This document shows, piece after piece, positions 7,069-8,845 of a DNA stretch of 8,845 nt; position 1 is the first letter of the stretch, and each line of letters starts with the position of its first letter. The position numbers were made by a program, and so were the translations under genes. This DNA comes from Lachnospiraceae bacterium (GTDB lineage: Bacteria > Bacillota_A > Clostridia > Lachnospirales > Lachnospiraceae): positions 1 to 8,845 of the forward strand of contig JAQUUB010000146.1 in NCBI GenBank assembly GCA_028694115.1, in the 5' to 3' direction. The notes beneath the pieces were generated by a model, which ran no database searches, had not been told where the DNA came from, and saw only the letters and a program-made list of their open reading frames with translations.

Positions 7069-7252
7069 TGGACTTCACCTTTGACTTGCGTCCACGCTTT
7101 TTTGGTAGAGTGTCTAATGGGCTTTGAACCAATTGATTGGTATTGCTTAAATGCAGATAAAATGATGTGGTTTGGATAAAGGTATGTCCTAGCAACTCTT
7201 TGATGCAACATACTTCTGCGCCGGATTCTAGTAGATGTGTAGCGAAGCAATG
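7061..7252 (-). pseudogene. C-terminal fragment of a tyrosine recombinase
   Basis: The last 63 codons of a tyrosine recombinase remain, starting inside the HxLRH box (HCFATHLLE). They include LLGH and the nucleophile tyrosine in SFYLHLS, then a basic tail (PKKRGRKSK) and TGA. The core-binding domain, the catalytic Arg and Lys, and the start codon are gone. Comparison with the intact recombinase at 1-793 shows similarity ending at 7252, right after the HC codons. The two differ at many residues, so they come from related but distinct elements. The stop overlaps the transposase start (ATGCCTGA), which shows that the genes formed a translationally coupled pair. Confidence 0.85.
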
Positions 7253-7264
7253 CCCATACAGTAT

Positions 7265-7321
7265 AATAAAGACAAATCGGAAAACCCAGTAAAATCAAGG
7301 GTTTGATGGTTTGTCTTTATT
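7265..7321. repeat. 12-bp perfect inverted repeat with inner stem, terminator- or attenuator-like
   Basis: AATAAAGACAAA (7265-7276) and TTTGTCTTTATT (7310-7321) are perfect inverted copies. Inside them, AAACCC (7282-7287) pairs with GGGTTT (7299-7304). A T-rich tail (ATTCTTTTTCC) follows on the plus strand, as in an intrinsic terminator. A third related arm, AATAAGACAAAA (7338-7349), could pair with the right arm instead, leaving one base bulged, so two exclusive folds are possible upstream of the DUF5348-parA-parB operon. It could terminate a displaced upstream gene, attenuate the operon, or bind a dimeric protein. Confidence 0.6.
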
Positions 7322-7411
7322 CTTTTTCCAATAAAAATAAGACAAAAGAACAGAAATCTTAAAGTGCGTAAAAACAGCAATGTTTCATTAAGACTAAAAA
7401 AGGAGTAGAAA

Positions 7412-7858
7412 ATGGTAGATACAAAAACAGTTTTAGCAGAGCTTCACACAATCAAACGAGCCATTAGCAATGTGGTACAAATGACAGGCTATGCAGAGTA
7501 TGGAGATATGAGTGAGGTATCCATCGAATGTGAAACGGAAGATTTTTTCCTCCGTGATGAATTTAATCTCATCATCGACAAACTGGCAGATATGCAATCT
7601 CGCATTGAATACTTAATGCTGCCGGTAGTCGAAACAAGCACCCTATCAAGAAACAGCCGTGACAGATTTGAAACCCAAAATGGTTACGAACTGACCTGTG
7701 GTTGCGGAATTGAGTACCTCCATACTGCGGAAGATGAAGATGACCATACAAAGTGGTGTCGTTCCAGTGTAGAACATAACGGCAAGGACTACTACATTGT
7801 AGGTGAAAGAAATTTAAATCTTAGCGGACTTTTAGTAAGAATAAGGAGGAGCTTTTAA
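7412..7858 (+). CDS. DUF5348-like protein upstream of parA
   Basis: This 148-aa soluble protein is of unknown function. The N-terminal half (about 1-70) looks helical, with an acidic middle (EVSIECETEDFF). The C-terminal half (about 76-148) resembles the DUF5348 domain of Firmicute mobile elements: RFETQNGYELTCGCGIEYL, then W-x-RSSVEHNGKDYYIVG, and a final LVRIRR. I place it by memory of the pattern, not by a search. AAGGAG at 7400-7405 supports the ATG. Its TAA is immediately followed by the parA ATG (TAAATG), so it is the first gene of a parAB operon and may act in maintenance or its control. No catalytic motif is visible. Confidence 0.75.
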   Translation: MVDTKTVLAELHTIKRAISNVVQMTGYAEYGDMSEVSIECETEDFFLRDEFNLIIDKLADMQSRIEYLMLPVVETSTLSRNSRDRFETQNGYELTCGCGIEYLHTAEDEDDHTKWCRSSVEHNGKDYYIVGERNLNLSGLLVRIRRSF

Positions 7859-8629
7859 ATGAAAACAATCGCTATTGTAAACCAAAAAGGCGGTGTCGGT
7901 AAAACCGTAACTGCCGTCAATCTCGCCATTGGACTTGCCAAGGAGGGAAAGAAAGTAGTTGCCATTGACCTTGATGCACAGGGTAGCTTGACCGTTAGCT
8001 TAGGCTATAATGAGCAGGACAAAATGGAAACCACGGTTTCCACTCTCCTTGAGAAAATTATTGCTGACAAACCCATAACAGCTAATGAAGGCATATTGCA
8101 CCACGAGGAAGGCATTGACCTGCTCCCTGCTAACATTGAATTATCGGCAATGGAGGTCACATTGGTAAATACAATTAGCCGAGAAATGGTACTTCGAGAA
8201 TATCTAAAGATTATTGCGAATGACTATGATGTGGCTGTTATTGACTGCTCTCCCTCGCTTGGTATGCTAACTATTAACGCATTGACCTGTGCAGATGAGG
8301 TTATTATCCCTGTTCAGCCACAATATCTATCCATTAAGGGTATGGAACAGCTTTTTCGTACCATTGGCAAGGTTAGAAAACAACTCAATCCTAACCTTAA
8401 AATTGGCGGTATCCTAATCACTATGGTGGATATGCGTACCAACTATACAAAGGACATTATTAGCTTGTTGCACGAAAGCTATGGGCAGAAAATCAACATC
8501 TTTGAAAGCATTATCCCTCTATCTGTTCGAGCTGCCGAAATAAGTGCCGAGGGCAAGAGCATCTACCAGCACGACCCTAATGGAAAGGTGGCAAATGCCT
8601 ACAAGGGACTTGTAAAGGAGGTTGTATAA
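7859..8629 (+). CDS. parA: ParA-family partition ATPase
   Basis: This is a Walker-type partition ATPase (ParA/Soj) that, with ParB, keeps the carrier element in dividing cells. The deviant Walker A is KGGVGKT at residues 10-16, with signature Lys10 and Lys15. The Walker A' region is AIDLDAQGSLT (35-45) and Walker B is VAVIDCSPSLG (125-135). There is no N-terminal DNA-binding extension, so at 256 aa it is the short Soj-like form common on chromosomes and on ICEs of Clostridia. GGAGG just inside the end of the preceding gene gives the ribosome site. The TAA is directly followed by the parB ATG. A chromosomal soj is unlikely, because neighbouring chromosome-origin genes (rsmG, mnmG) are absent and IS and defence genes adjoin. 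Confidence 0.93.
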   Translation: MKTIAIVNQKGGVGKTVTAVNLAIGLAKEGKKVVAIDLDAQGSLTVSLGYNEQDKMETTVSTLLEKIIADKPITANEGILHHEEGIDLLPANIELSAMEVTLVNTISREMVLREYLKIIANDYDVAVIDCSPSLGMLTINALTCADEVIIPVQPQYLSIKGMEQLFRTIGKVRKQLNPNLKIGGILITMVDMRTNYTKDIISLLHESYGQKINIFESIIPLSVRAAEISAEGKSIYQHDPNGKVANAYKGLVKEVV

Positions 8630-8845
8630 ATGAAAAGCAGTGCAAGCAAAATTAAAATGACTTCCTTCAATGACCTCTTTGGTAGCAATGACGAAACTGT
8701 ATGTAGTGTCGATACGGTAAACACTATACAAGATATAGAAATATCAAAGCTATCAACTTTTGCAAACCACCCATTCAAGGTGCTTGATGATGAAAAAATG
8801 GAGGAAACCAAGGAAAGCATCGCTAAGTATGGGGTGCTTGTTCCA
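8630..8845 (+). CDS. parB: ParB-family partition protein, N-terminal part only
   Basis: Seventy-two codons are visible, open to the right edge. A Ser/Lys-rich tail and a linker (about 1-35) lead into the start of a ParB N-terminal domain: IEISKLSTFANHPFKVLDDEKMEE, then a helix ending SIAKYGVLVP, matching the family pattern of HPF followed by L-x-x-SI-x-x-x-G. The arginine-rich CTP-binding motif and the helix-turn-helix lie beyond the window. AAGGAGG in the last codons of parA is its ribosome site, and the ATG directly follows the parA stop (TAAATG). It would bind parS-like sites and stimulate ParA; no parS was recognised here. Confidence 0.88.
   Translation, partial: MKSSASKIKMTSFNDLFGSNDETVCSVDTVNTIQDIEISKLSTFANHPFKVLDDEKMEETKESIAKYGVLVP

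Larger units (their letters stand above)
5903..7252 (-). mobile_element. IS91-like element remnant (truncated recombinase plus frameshifted HUH transposase)
   Basis: The element contains the last 63 codons of a tyrosine recombinase followed by an overlapping IS91-type transposase gene, both on the minus strand. This int-tnp pairing is found in a group of IS91-like elements of Firmicutes. It is cut at 7252, where recombinase similarity stops abruptly and the DNA of the parAB-bearing backbone begins. The other end is not fixed. I placed it at the hairpin cluster just after the transposase stop, though the element could extend further into 5805-5903. With a broken transposase it should not move by itself. 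Confidence 0.75.

Noticed and set aside
6862..7179. A 105-codon plus-strand frame opposite the transposase start
   Set aside because: It lies antisense to the zinc-binding region of the transposase and has no recognisable domain, so it reads as a shadow frame.

Overview
The window is AT-rich DNA with strong GGAGG-type ribosome binding sites. Its right end carries a parA/parB module of the sort found on Tn1549/Tn916-like integrative elements and plasmids of gut Clostridia. It is therefore most likely an accessory region (an ICE or a plasmid) of a Clostridia-class Firmicute. The species cannot be named from this sequence.

Layout. (1) Positions 1-793, minus strand: a tyrosine recombinase whose C-terminus runs off the left edge. 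(2) 794-1038: a short divergent intergenic region. (3) 1039-5651, plus strand: four tightly coupled genes that I read as a complete QatABCD anti-phage locus. They are a KAP-type P-loop NTPase (QatA), a small MGTS-starting protein (QatB), a QueC-like PP-loop enzyme (QatC) and a TatD-like metal-dependent nuclease (QatD). (4) 5652-5968: non-coding DNA full of inverted repeats, with a minus-strand intrinsic terminator. (5) 5969-7252, minus strand: a decayed IS91-like element with a frameshifted HUH transposase, preceded by the last 63 codons of a second tyrosine recombinase. (6) 7253-7411: a non-coding strip with a 12-bp perfect inverted repeat. (7) 7412-8845, plus strand: a DUF5348-like protein, ParA and the first 72 codons of ParB, arranged as one operon.

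How it fits together. The two recombinases belong to the same broad family, sit in the same orientation and bracket the qat genes. In the right-hand element the recombinase stop codon overlaps the transposase start codon, which is a paired int-tnp layout. The left recombinase probably had a transposase partner beyond the window. The simplest reading is that IS91-like rolling-circle elements carried a qat defence cassette into the backbone of a larger mobile element, next to its parAB maintenance genes, and that the right-hand element then decayed. Qat itself is a described system. The less familiar points are its mobile setting, the likely QatC modification of the QatB N-terminus, and the hairpin clusters around the IS91-like remnant.
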